Shown: positions 44,408-56,431 of the stretch, piece by piece
Layout: every line of letters begins with the position of its first letter
Position numbering within the stretch: position 1 is the stretch's first letter
Origin: Miscanthus floridulus
Taxonomy: Eukaryota; Streptophyta; Magnoliopsida; Poales; Poaceae
Reading direction: 5' to 3'
Length of the DNA: 64,000 bases
Assembly: GCF_019320115.1 (NCBI RefSeq)
Contig: NC_089587.1
Location: 88,988,939 to 89,052,938, forward strand
Made by a program: the position numbers and the translations under genes
The notes under the pieces: model-generated
Databases searched by the model: none
What the model was told of the DNA's origin: nothing
What the model saw: only the letters and a program-made list of their open reading frames with translations

Positions 44408-47098
44408 AGCTCCCCCATACTTAACCTTTGCTAGTCCCTGAGCAAAGCCAAACTTAGCAATGGATCAGGAGTTGCTACAATGCTTTCACTCCTCAAAAGT
44501 ACACAGGTGTTCAATCAAAAATTCTCCTCCAGATTAGAATAAACTGATCTGACTTTCAAACTTACCCATATTACCTTCAACCATGGGGCTTCTTAGCCTT
44601 CACTTGGATCTTGAGCAATTGAAAGACAGAACAATCAAGTCAATCACTATATCTCAAGGTCATTGTTCCACCGTTGTTCTAGAGTTTTTATAAGTTTTCA
44701 AAATAAAACTCAGAGATTCCATTGTATGACAGTCTCAAGTCTCTCAATATATGTGGTATTTGTGGATCCTCACCAAGGCAATAAAGATGTTATGCCTTTT
44801 TTCTTCCTACCACTAAGGCTTATGTGGAGTTCATAGGTAGGGAGAAAGCTAGAGCATACTTGCAATACATATATTGTAAAGTCAAACCTCGGATCCAAAG
44901 AGAGTTAAGTCATACAATCAAATCAAGATATGCATGGGTGTGGATGTATATTGTGGATATATATGGTGGCTAACCTAATTCTACTTTGCTCCTTGAAAAC
45001 ATCTCTCTTTTAAAATTTGGAAACATTTGCTAGAGAGCAGGGGCTATCTTATTCATCTCTTCTTCTTTTTTCAGGCGGGTATCTGAGTACCCATTGTGTT
45101 AGATATCTTGGACACTTGTCCATTTTTTCTCAACTCTTATTTTCTTTTCTCTCTCTCTTTTTCTTATGAATAACATTTGCATAGCCCATGCCTCTTTTCT
45201 GCAATAAAACTTTGAGAGATAGCAACAAAAACTTGGAGCATTTATTTGGTGGATGGAAAAACCTATCATGCATGTTTTTGGTGTTCACTCCCAGTGTAGG
45301 AGTAGAACATTTTGGGTGGATCTAAATGGAATGGCATGTTTTTGCGCCTACCCCTATTGTAGGAGTAGTGCATATGTGGGTGGAGTGTATGTGATCTTGA
45401 TTTTAAGAATATGACAAACCTCTCATAAGGGTCAACAAAGCTTGATAAAACTCAATGCAAAACAAGTAGCATATATGTGGAAGTTTTCCTAGCCTAAATA
45501 ACATGTATGGCTCTGGTAGGAATTCAAGCTTTGTTATACAGGAACTCATCATAGCATTTTTGTATTTTTCAAAAGATAAATCTCCAGAACTTAGTGTCAC
45601 TTAGAACAAGATAAACAACAGATCAGACCTTCTCATATCATATCCATCAATTGCCTAGACTTAGATCAAGCATGTGCTACCCACGAGTTTCAAGTTTAGA
45701 GTAAATCCTTATATCAAAAACAATCTTATCCAAAACTCGGGAGAATTCAAGGCTGAAAACTAGGTACTTGAAAGGAATTACAATAGAGCAACTATTCATC
45801 ATTTCCATTTTAAGAGATTATCTTCAAAGTCCTTTTTATTTTATTCAGCTCTTAAAACAGATTAAAGTAAACTAGACACACTCTCTTTATTTTATTTTTA
45901 TTTTTTAGATCACACATTATAACTATATATATTTCTATAAAGATAACTTTTACTTTGTTTTTAGTTATTCATATTTTTTTTCTAATATATATAAAGCAAA
46001 CTAAGAATAATAAAAGGAAAGAAATACTTATCTGGATACACGGGGAATGCCTTCTCCCCCAAGCTGGTTGTTGTCGTGGTTGCCCAACGAGGTGACCGGA
46101 TGTGGAGGTGCTGGAACAAAGCCTCCCAATTTTGATTTTGTTGTTGCTGTTGTTGCTGGAGGCTGGCCATCTCGTGTCCCATGCTTACCTACCATTGTGC
46201 ATGATTGTGTAACATACCTTGGATGGCAGGTGTCCTCTCATCAATGGTTGTGAGCTTGTTGTCGAATTCAGAACTTCCACTTGTAAAATTTGGGGGATCG
46301 ACTCCCCCACACTTTACTCGAAGTGTGTTCTGCTCATAAAGACAAGGTAGAGAACAAGTGCATGGGCTCTGTTGGTGGGAAAACACCAACAGAACCAAAA
46401 CTTTATTTACTCTTCTCTAGCCTTAAGCACATTGAATCATGATAGAGCTAATGTTATGTGCATTATTTATTCTTGTAACATGGGTGATAAGATCAGAAGG
46501 ATGTAGTATTTTGACTGTGATAAAAAGAGTGAAGTTGCTTAACCTATGGAAGGATTGCCCATCTTTATAATGTATCAAACTTTTAGCTCATTTGGTTAAG
46601 ACTATGAGATCAAGAAAGTGGTACTATAAACAAGCTTAAGGAACAAAACATATTGAGTTAATTAGGTTGGATTAAGCAAAATTGTAACTCAAACATGTTT
46701 GTTTCTTCATTTATGTGCATACCAAGATCAAGAGGAAAATCATGACCACTTTCCTTAAGATGTTACCTTCATTATTAGAGCGTGATGACACCATGTGATG
46801 AAGGGTAGATGACTTGTGGTGGTCTTCTCTTCCTGCTTGAAGGTTTCCTTGCTTGAGCTGCTCATGGGCATCTTATCTCCTATGTCGCACTCCTTTCTTA
46901 TTCTTTTGTCATGCCCTCTTTTTGTCCTTTCTTTTGTGGATCTTGACATTGTGTTAGACCTTCTGCTCTACTCATTCTTTCTTCTCTACAAAGGATTAGT
47001 GGACAACACATACCCAAAGCAAGGATAGTGTTGTCATAGAGCCAAAGGTCACCTTCTATGCTACAGAAAAGTTGGTTTTAACATTTTAATTTGCATAG
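44408..47098 (-). mobile_element. internal region of the large non-coding LTR element
   Basis: Similar to 8696-9700. No reverse transcriptase or integrase is seen. One minus-strand frame near 46182-45982 has a poly-Gln run (SLQQQQQQQNQNW), perhaps a gag relic. The region is interrupted at 47099-47107 by the Pack-MULE and resumes at 50572. It then seems to continue past the solo LTR as 51964-54216. Confidence 0.55.
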
Positions 47099-47107
47099 AA
47101 TCTTTAT

Positions 47108-47230
47108 GGGGCTATTGCATTCTTGCCCCTACTTTGATGTCCAGTTGTGATTTCACCCCTGCTTTTGTCATCGTTGTTATTTTACCCTTGTTTTTTTAAA
47201 ACGAAGCTTAAATTTACCCCTATTCCGTGA
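47108..47230 (+). repeat. left terminal inverted repeat of the Pack-MULE
   Basis: Pairs with about 50440-50562. Conserved pieces are TTGCCCCTACTTTGATGTCC and TTGTCATCGTTGT. Confidence 0.85.
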
Positions 47231-47583
47231 ACAGCAGGTAACGGTGTCAAATGGGCTCAGTAAGGACAAGTTTGCCCATGCGAAATTGCCCCTACTTATC
47301 TGAATATATTGTGATTTTACCCCTGTTTTTTTTTAAAATGGCAACATCATTGCACAACTTGTTACATATGATTCCACATAGCATACAAATATATATATAT
47401 AATATCACATCAAGTGAAAGTGTAGCAAAAGTATCCATACAGCACCAAGCCTCATCCAACATACAAGTCCAACAAAAGCGGTAGTTAATAGTGAGATATT
47501 ACATGTTCAGTGTCATACATCACATTCAGGCATCTATTCCTAACAATGCAGCCAACCTCCCTCCTCTTCCTCTTCCTTCTGTT

Positions 47584-48825
47584 CTAGGGAGGCAGTACAC
47601 GGCACATGGCACGCTGCACCTTGGCCAGGTCACCACCGGGCACCACGCTGGGAGGCTGGTAGTTGATGTCGCACTTGAAGCCAGTCGGGCACCAGTCCAT
47701 GAACTGGATGGTGCGCTTGGTCTTGATGGTGCCCACAGCAACGTTCACATCCTTGGGGACAACATCACCATGGTACATTAGGCAATAGGCCATGTACTTG
47801 CCATGGTGGGGGTCGCACTTGGCCATCATGGAGGATGGCTCGAAGGCGCTGTTGGTGATTTCAGCCATGGACAGCTGCTCGTGGTAGGCCTTCTCCATAG
47901 AGATCACTGGAGCGTAGGAAGAAAGCATGAAGTGGATCCTTGGGTAGGGCACCAGGTTGGTCTGGAACTCATTCACATCAACGTTCAGAGCACCATCCAA
48001 CCTCAAGGAGGCAGTCAGGGATGAGATGACCTGCACAACATCAATAACAGCTAATGGTTAGAGACAAAAGCCTAGATTTCAGAACATTTACCTGGCAGAA
48101 TGCAAAGGCAGACCAAGACAGTACCTGGGACACAAGTCTGTTGAGGTTGGTGTAGGTTGGGCACTCAATGTCAAGGGAGCGGCGGTAGATGTCATAGATG
48201 GCCTCGTTGTCGAGCAGTATGGCAACATCAGTGTTCTTGAGGAGGGAGTGGGTGGATAGGACACTGTTGTATGGTTCAACCACCGAGGTAGAGACCTAGG
48301 GGGATTGGTACACCATGAACCTGATCTTGGATTTCTTGCCGTAATCAACAGACATGAGCTCTAGGAGGAGGGAACCATGGCCAGATCTCGTTCCTCCACC
48401 AACAGCGTTGAAGACGAGGAAGCCCTGGAGACTAGTGCAGTTGTCCGCAAGCTTCCTGATACGGTCAAGGCACAGGTCAACAATCTCCTTGCCAACTGCA
48501 AGATAAGCAATCAAGTTTAAGTAAGATGTTGATTATAGAGTGAATATATCTGGGAGCAATGTAAATTGAAGATTAGATCAGATTACATACTAGTGTAGTG
48601 ACCACGGGTGAAGTTTTTGGCTGCATCCTCCTTGCCACTGATGAGCTGCTCTAGGTGGAAGAGCTGGCGGTAGGTGCCAGTCCTCACCTCATCGATGACA
48701 GTGGGCTCAAGGTCAACAAACACAGCATGGGGGATGTGCTTCCTAGCGCCAGTCTCACCGAAGAAGGTGTTGAAAGCATCATCATCTCCCCCAATGGTCT
48801 TGTCACCAGGCATCTAGCCATCAGC
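47584..48825 (-). pseudogene. alpha-tubulin gene fragment (captured)
   Basis: Exons on the minus strand are 48825-48591, 48495-48125 and 48030-47584, all with GT-AG borders and family-correct phase. They cover the GTP-binding region and middle of alpha-tubulin: [34 protein letters not shown], the nucleotide-binding glycine loop as [12 protein letters not shown] (normally GGGTGSG), [30 protein letters not shown] and [20 protein letters not shown]. The start exon is absent. TAG stops occur just before MPGDK and at 48296-48298 (Gln codons in the family). The C-terminus ends after AKVQRAMC with RVLPP and a stop, so helix 11-12 and the acidic tail are missing. The following bases look like tubulin 3' UTR joined by an internal deletion. 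It cannot make a working tubulin. Confidence 0.9.
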
Positions 48826-49153
48826 CTAAATAGAATACAAACATAGCATCCTTATTTATGCAAATTACAAAAGGAGGCCATATGATTCAAATGCAGTCAG
48901 TGTAAAATTGCATGCCACCTACACTAGTACACTAGGCAGATGCACGATCTTAAGGTAAACTCGTGCCTGAATGACCATGTTACAAACCATGATCAAGTAT
49001 CAATCTTGTCACAAAACCAACAAATTAGTGCAGCATCTGAAAATAAAACTACACTATCAAGTATCAACATAGAAGGGTTGCTAGGGGTACAGCCTAAACA
49101 AAACAGACTAAAAATCAATCTACATAGTCCTTTAAAAAATCACAAAGCAGTAC

Positions 49154-49963
49154 CTGATAATTCTTTGGAGCTGTTCGGATGGGAGTTGCAGAGGCATTGA
49201 TAGATTCATCTTCTTCAGCCTTGCTCCCAGCTGTTCGGACGGAAGCATTTTGAAGGCTATGGGTTAGTTTCCAATACTCCAACATAGTTGGTGAGATGGC
49301 AATTACATGAATAGCTAAACCATAGTCACATTACGGTAATACTACTAGCAATTCCTTTTCCAGAGCCTATAGAGCAGAACTGAAAAAGAAACTCGAAAAG
49401 AACAGAGTTAAAAGACTCTAGCGCGCATATCTCACGAAACCTCAAATCCAACGAATTTCTCTAGCTCGCACAGATCAACAACAACGCGCAAAAAAATAAC
49501 ACTTTCCCAAAGTTTGACCATAAATCTTGGGAGATCTTGTCGCCAAGGCCAGAAGCTCGTCATCAGGCAACGCAACAAGAACAGAGCACAAAATCCCACC
49601 AATCCGGTAAGAGAATATGGTAGGGCAAATGCCTAGAAACTCACCTCTTGTTGAGGCTCTCGGCCTCCTCCTCCATCACCAGCCCGCCGAACACCACCTT
49701 CTTAAGCGCCTCTGACGGCTGCACCGAACAGAGAACATAAAAGTTCAGGCAGGGGGAACCCCCTCCTCCCTTAACAATGACAGAGGAGAGTGGGTACTCC
49801 CAGGGCGCCCCATGGGGAACTAAGGGGGCCTGCTCACTTGGTGCGGCCGGCGGTTGGACGGCGGCGTGGCCCCGACGAGCGACTCCTGCGGCGCCCCCTC
49901 CGACCAGATCAGTAGGTCTACCGTCAACGTGTGGGACTTCCTCACCGGCGCCGACCTCTCCAT
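49154..49963 (-). pseudogene. DUF4057-family gene fragment (captured), exons 1-3
   Basis: Exon 1 (49963-49838, 42 codons) starts MERSAPVRKSHTLTVDLL and ends RRPHQ. Exon 2 (49718-49645) reads PSEALKKVVFGGLVMEEEAE. Exon 3 (about 49250-49154) ends SATPIRTAPKNYQ. The MERS.PVR..HT start, the K.VFGG..M/T.EEAESLNKR block and the T.P.NYQ end are the pattern I know from plant-specific DUF4057 proteins, whose molecular role is not established. Introns are retained and the splice sites look usable. The cargo is in the same orientation as the tubulin exons and upstream of them, so a transcript would start in this piece and could splice into tubulin. Confidence 0.65.
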
Positions 49964-50105
49964 GTCACACTCCTCTCCCACCGCCTCTTCTTTCCTTCGC
50001 ACAGCCTTCTCCCTCTCTCTCCCTTCTCCTTCCATGGATGGATAGGGGCGGTGCTCCTTGGCCTCGGTTTCTCTCTCTATCTCGTTGGGGGCCTAGCCAC
50101 TTAGG

Positions 50106-50300
50106 GCCATGCCCATGCCCTCATCGCACGGCACAAGGAGTTGCCTAGCCGCACCCCACGCTCACGCCGCCCATGCCCTGGCCGCCCGACGCTCAGGCAC
50201 CTACCCGCCCGATGAACGGGCCTGGCCGCTCGGGGCCACGCCCATGCCCTCATCGCGCGACGCAAGGAGCCACCCAGCCGCACCCCATGCCCACGCCACT
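50106..50300. repeat. GC-rich tandem duplication in the Pack-MULE
   Basis: Two copies about 130 bases apart share GCCCATGCCCTCATCGC and AGCCGCACCCCA. It probably belongs to the 5' region of the captured DUF4057 gene. No reading frame is convincing. Confidence 0.65.
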
Positions 50301-50439
50301 ACTAGGGTTTCAAAGGATACGATAGAGGATGGGGGATTGGGGAGGGTACAAACGGACAAGGGGTATTGTTGTCCTTTAGACTTACTGTGAAGGGTTTGTT
50401 GTTTTTTATTTTTTTTTATTTTAGATATAACTAACAGAG

Positions 50440-50562
50440 TTAAAAAGTAAGGGTAAACTGAGCCTTAGTAGTTACAAAGCAGGGGTAAAATCACAACGAT
50501 GACAAAAATGAGGGTAAAATCACAATTGGACATCAAAGTAGGGGCAAGAACACAATATCCCC
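50440..50562 (-). repeat. right terminal inverted repeat of the Pack-MULE
   Basis: Complement of the left repeat, with a few substitutions and one short insertion difference near the end (ATATTGTG against CTATTGCA). Confidence 0.85.
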
Positions 50563-50605
50563 AATCTTTATTCCATGTTTTAAATAGTGTATCTTGATTG
50601 TTCAC

Positions 50606-51958
50606 TGTTGACGGTAGCTAACATTCATCATAAACCGTCCATATAACTTATATAAATGCATAAAAAGGATCACCAACATAGGTCTAGGGGTTTAAACTAA
50701 TAAATTCCACAAGTTTTGGTGAATCTATGTTTGAAGGAGGATTTACTCAGAAAACCGTCAAGGAGGGCCTATTCGTCAAAGCAAATCATGTTTATCCACA
50801 GCAAAACTAACATGGGAAGACTCTAGAAGGCAAACCACCGAAGTGGAGGGTAGGTGGCTGCCATGTGGGGCCGGTCGGCCCCACCTATAGTCTGCTCAGC
50901 CCGCTGGGCCCACCTGTCAGCCACTCCTTCGAATGTCGGTTCTCCACCGCCAACTAAATTACATCTACGCCGTTCTTTCAAGTCAGTTTGATTCGAGGGT
51001 CCAGAATTGATGCTCTAGCCTATATATAGTAGCCCCTACCCCCCGCCCTAGAGCATCCCTAAAACCCTAATTCATACCTCTCATTCAGAAATTAAGATAC
51101 ACCAGGAGGATTAGGTCTTGACTCTCCAATGTAGTAGATTAGTAGCTCGGGAGTGAGGGTCGAGTTGGGCTCATGCTCAAGTTCCGGATCTAGTCTTGGA
51201 GGCTCGGCAAAGCCTTGTATCTTCACTTCTACATCTTGTAAGACTTATTATAAATTCATCATATTTCTATCTACATGGCTATGCTTACTTTTAATATGTA
51301 TCTTGCTTAGTTGAGGTTATCATTACTTTTGTGTGCGGGTTCATAGAGTGCTTAGCCTGCTAGTTTATCGATTGGGCTAAGTAGCCAAGCCTCGTGTAAG
51401 CATGGTGCTAATACGATGCTCTACCTGTTAGTACACCATGTTCTATGGTTGGGTGGTAGCAGCAGGAGGTGACAGCCTCGTCTATCCTTTGTAGTCCACT
51501 CCAAATTGAGCAGGTTCTTAAATTGTAGGACCGTAGTCGTGTCGGTATAGTTATCTATTGTAGGTACTCTACCGTCTAAGTGGCATCCCAAAGTGCACAA
51601 GAGTAGAGTTAGTCTTAACTATAGTTGGATGTATATATACTTTGACCATGTAATAAGAATGTCACAGGAATCTACCTCATTCGTTGCTCTCTTGAGTTGA
51701 CTAGTTTACGTTATCTTATAGATCTATCCCCTGAGTATCATTATCCTTAATTCCTATCATTACCTTCACCCCTGCTCTGGCCATGCTGGTATATTGCCTG
51801 ATAGATATTCCTTTATTACTCAATAAGTCTTTACTCCATTGTTTCCTATGGTAAAATATAAATAACGATACCTGGAATACTCCCTGTAAAATGCTACATT
51901 GGTATTCTGTGCGCTCGCGGAATCCTTCATTTTCTATTTGCACTTATAAATTCTAACA
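50606..51958 (+). repeat. solo LTR of the large non-coding LTR family
   Basis: Runs TGTTGACGGTAGCTAACATT to CTTATAAATTCTAACA and is flanked by TTCAC at 50601-50605 and 51959-51963. A 5-bp duplication around a single LTR means the internal part was removed by LTR-LTR recombination. It is inverted relative to the LTR at 43235-44407 and contains CTATATATAG near 51020 as a candidate TATA box. Confidence 0.85.
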
Positions 51959-51963
51959 TTCAC

Positions 51964-54216
51964 CACTAGTTCAAATTTTCAACATGGTTAAGACAAAGAT
52001 GTGTAAAACCATTTTGAAGAATACCTCAAACCTTGATTTGTTTCTACAAATGATCTCCTAACATTCCCAAAAAAATTTGAATATTTTTCTACAAGGGTTA
52101 GTCTATATATACAACCAAACTCTTTACAAGTATGTTTTGATTCAATAATCATGTTCGAATAATATTCCGAAGCATACTTATAACATAACAAGGAACTTGA
52201 AAGACTAAAGAGATTCATTAAAGTAGAAATAATAATATGTATGGTGACCAAAAGGAGCATGATTATTTAAATTTTTACTTATTAGAGATTTAGCAAGTTG
52301 AGCTCATCATAAATTGTAGGGATGACCAAGACAAACTAGCAACATGACATGAGATGTTTTGAAGAATTCCATCCCCCATACTTGAATTTTGTGGAATGCA
52401 GAATCAAGTTTGGATGACAGAATTCTCCTATGAATGTGATTTTATGTTGCATAATGCTTGGTTGGATATTGTGTTTTCCTTCTTTTTATTGAAATGGTTA
52501 GTGACAAACATACCTGAAGGAGGCTTATCCAATTTACCTATTGACAAGAGCTCATAGTCCGTTAAGCAGGACCTTTCCTTGTATTAAGCCTCGATCCTAG
52601 AGATGAGGATATGGATAATTGCATGCTCTTCTTCCATCAACCTTTCTTGATTTTTGTTGATTCTTGGGTGACGAATTGGGGTTCATTGGAGATGCAACTC
52701 AAGTTCTTCCTTGATTGTCTAACAGCATGGCGGAGAGTTGTTCTTCTTTGTTTGTTAATGATATGCTGGCCGTCTTGATGGTCAAAGAAGGAACCTCATT
52801 GGTATTTGCTTGAAAGCTTGATCTCTAATGGCTTAGGGATGTATTCTTGTGCCCATGATTTCATGAGACACTATGGATAGACCTCCATTGATTACTAATG
52901 TCTGTTGGCATGAGAATGTATGCCAAGATGTAGTGACTGAAGGTGATAAAAGATGGCTTCAGATTGGCTAATATGAGGTGAGTTGCACCCTGCTTCTCAT
53001 GAACCTCCTAGCTTGAGTCCTAGAAAGGCTCAATGCTTGGTTGCCTTTGACGTTACTTGTGGCCTGTTGATTTGTTCATCCACTTCCTATGAGTGAGTGC
53101 TTTTATTGTAGATTCTTTTTGTGGCACTCGTCTCCTTTGTTCCATCGTTGAAGTGGTGGTTCTACTTGAGTTCATAGATTCATACCAAACCATGACTAGG
53201 CATAGCTTCTTTCCTGCAAAATGTTAATAGACACATACCCTAGGGAATACAACAAATTTGAAATATGGGTTGTTATCCATAATTTGTGTGGTTCTCATCT
53301 ATGCTAATGAAAAGGTGATTTTTTAATTACCTTAGCATAGATTGTTTATCATGTTTGATAACGAATTTTTATTTGTTCACTGCATTCAAGCATGGTTCAA
53401 GGCAAAGGTAACTTGCAGCAAAAGACAAAGTGAATGAATTTTGATACTCATAGTTCTTCCTTCAATAAAGTATGAGCTGAGTCTTTTTTGTGCAAAGTTA
53501 TTGGAGTTCATCACATGCCTTGATTCATCTTTGATGTGAATCCATCTATTGACTTACCCATATTGAATTTGAGAGTTTTCTACAGGGGTTTGTCCAACAA
53601 AATATCCAGTGTCTACACAAGCAACATTTAGTTCAATAACCAAACTAAACTCCATGTCTAATTTGATTAAGAAAGACTATTTAACCTAAGCACCATATTT
53701 AAAAAGCCTTTGGAAGTATGTCCAGTACTTCCAAACCAAAGCAAACTACGGCAGACAAAGGGAGCATGAAAGCACTTTTAGAGATTTACTTAGATGGAGA
53801 TGAAAGAGTATGATCATGGCGATGAATTTTTGTTTTTTTACTAATCATGAGACCTCATGTGCTCATATTTTTTTCATAAAGATGCAAGTGGGATGGATAT
53901 ATGAAAGGAACTAAACATGCTGTAGATTTGATATGAGAAAAATTCAAACTAAACAGAATGGATGCATGGATTATTCCAAATAAACATGCAATGGGATGCA
54001 ATAATTAAAAGATAACTACTCATCAAGTTTAAAGTCCATGAGCAAGACTATCTCACCTTTCTTGATCATACTTACCATGACTCACATGATGGAATTTGTG
54101 AGTAGTGCAGTGTCTGTATTCGTCACTTGAGATGTGATTTGAATTCTTATGATGTCGACCTTTTTCTCCAATCTACTCATGGTTAGAGAATATATATGTA
54201 TGTGTATATGTATATA
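51964..54216. other. continuation of the non-coding LTR element, no genes
   Basis: This AT-rich region has no coding similarity in any frame. Short stretches near 52050-52100 and 53560-53620 resemble each other (TTTTCTACA(A/G)GGGTT). A 5' LTR of the host element is not seen before the next LTR at 54217. Confidence 0.4.
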
Positions 54217-56135
54217 TGTCGGTGCAAAAACGTGTCGATGCGCCTGGCACACATCAAGCCGGAGAGAAAGTGTCTGCTTAGGATGAGCCCGAAGATTCGC
54301 TTGGCTTTAACGTAGGGTTAGCCAATTCTGTGTTTTCCTCCCAAGGCGTGCTAGTCAATTTGACCTGCAATTGACAAGGAGAGAAAGTTTATCAATAATT
54401 TAAGGTGGAACATGCTGGTTTTGCCCAGACAATTCTAAGTGTGTCGTTTCGGGAGCTGCTAGACGGGAAAATCGACTAAATAGCCGATACGCATAGAAAT
54501 CAGCTATTACAGACTGTAAAGCTCGTGGATCGCGATTGATTTTATATTTGACAAGTACAGTACATGCAAATGTAAGTAAGATCATCAGCTAGGTGGGTAT
54601 TACTAGAGTAAAGCATTGAGCTGATGAATCTAACGAGAAAGGATATAGCATGCGAACAAATCGACTGTCTAGTACGAATGGATCTACAAATGCTCTGAAT
54701 CTAATATGTTACCATCAACAGTGAGGGTCGACCGAATCGATGGCAGCTATGATGCTAATAACAAACTAAAACCAAAGAATCCGTAAAACCATCTATACAT
54801 CGACAGGCTTTCTGAAAGACATGCTATATGTGCGAAAGCTCGAGCGAATCGGCTGAAATAGCCGATTCATGTGAAAAATGATTACAACGTGTGAACAATC
54901 GACTATTTAACATGGATAAACCTATGAACTCATCAGACTTAACCTGCTATCTCTAACAGTGGGGTTCAACTGGATCGATGGTAGCCATGATAAAGACGAC
55001 AAATCAAACCTTTAAAGTACATAGATCTACTCACATTTAATAGAATCATGGAAACACACTATAGGCATTAAAGCATAGGCGATCGGCTATTTAGCCAATG
55101 TAGGCGTAGCAAACAGTTAAGGACACGCCTGATCAAGAACAAATCTATCAACTAGCATCCTCCAATCTAGAGTGCCATCAGTGGGGATGGATCGGATTGT
55201 TACAGCCAAAATAGCGAACTATAGACCAGATTTAACTAGCCAGTAAACCTCTTCGAGATCATACATGCCTTAACCGCGTACTATGCATGATCAAGATCGA
55301 AGTGGAATAGCTGATGAAACACAACCCATCGCTCAAAGTAAGAAACATCATGTTGTAACAAAACAAACGACAGACTAAAAGGATATGAGGCCGATCTAGA
55401 TCGATCTTGATCGGGCAAATTGATGTTGCTGAAAATTAACAACAATAAGAATATCAGCAAGATCGGTAACTTAATGAATCTACCCAAAGGATGCCACTCT
55501 TAGGTAGAGCCAATAACTTGACCTTAATCTAATTCGAGCAGTGGAGGTCAAACTTAACTGATCTAGCCGTACTTGAACTAGATAAGAGTCGATAACTAGC
55601 TTATACTAGAGTTCGCAGTGGAGGTCAAACTTAACCGATGCAGCCGTACAAATAGAAGTATAAGCCATGACGGTACTTATAGATAAGCCAGAGGTCAGCC
55701 GGACCGATGCAGCCTGCTTGTTGAAGAACTCACCGAGATCTACACTACTCCTACTCCTAAGGGTTGGCATGAAGCCGAAAGAAAAGTAACTTGTATTGAT
55801 TGTCTTTTTACAATAGTCGGGGTCCAATATTTATACCCAGAGCCTAAGCATGGATCCTACCCAAGTATGACTCATTACAATCTTTGGTATAAAAGAAAAT
55901 ATTCCTAACTTAAGATAACTTGGACCCTAATTTTTCCCTTTTCGTAGAGTCCGACATATATTTCTTGACGCCAACCGTAGCTCATTGTCGTTATCTCCTG
56001 ACGTCATTCAAAGAGAGCCTATTCTAGTGCCACATCTGAATCAACTGATATTGATCCTTATACAATCGATTCCTTGATTGACACAATCTTGAAGGCGTCA
56101 AGTTTCCACATTCTTTCCAAATTTTGGTGTAAACA
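54217..56135 (-). repeat. LTR of an LTR retrotransposon, minus orientation
   Basis: On the minus strand it runs TGTTTACACCAAAATTTGG to TTTTTGCACCGACA. It is about 1.9 kb with internal diverged repeats (for example AGTGGAGGTCAAACTTAA twice near 55540 and 55615, and repeats around CGATCCAGTTGAACC-type motifs). A polypurine tract lies immediately beyond at 56138-56160. Confidence 0.7.
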
Positions 56136-56162
56136 CATGCCCCCCAATTTTGGGATAAAAAT
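56136..56162 (-). promoter_or_regulatory. polypurine tract
   Basis: Minus strand reads CCCAAAATTGGGGGGCATG just before the LTR start TGTTTAC. It sets the element orientation as minus, with its interior to the right. Confidence 0.6.
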
Positions 56163-56431
56163 GATTTTATTCCAAAATTCCTATTTACCTATTTACTTCG
56201 TCGCAACCGTTTTATTCTGAGATATGCGCGTGACTCTTGATTTCTCAGTCCAAGTCTTATATAATATCACAACAATATCTTTTCCAACTCACTCAACTCA
56301 TTTGCTTTCCCCTTCTTTCTCGAGGAAATCTTAACAGCCACCATCGCTAAAGCCTCAACCATAGCAAATCCTCTACCCTATCAAGCTTTTACTCAAGCGA
56401 TCTTCCTTAGATTCAAATCTATTTTGGCTGC

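Larger units (their letters stand above)
47108..50562. mobile_element. Pack-MULE carrying exons of two host genes
   Basis: The left end is GGGGCTATTGCATTCTTGCC and the right end on the minus strand is GGGGATATTGTGTTCTTGCC. The inverted ends match over more than 100 bases. A perfect 9-bp duplication AATCTTTAT stands at 47099-47107 and 50563-50571, the length Mutator-like transposases make. There is no transposase inside. The cargo, all on the minus strand, is three exons of a DUF4057-family gene followed by three exons of an alpha-tubulin gene, with introns. Composition rises to GC-rich near the DUF4057 5' end. Subterminal repeats CCCCTACTT and TTTTACCC recur. Confidence 0.9.

Noticed and set aside
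48655..48846. Plus-strand frame over the tubulin fragment
   Set aside because: Antisense shadow of the tubulin exon.
43235..51958. One giant element with inverted LTRs at 43235-44407 and 50606-51958
   Set aside because: The right LTR has its own TTCAC duplication, so it is a separate solo LTR insertion.
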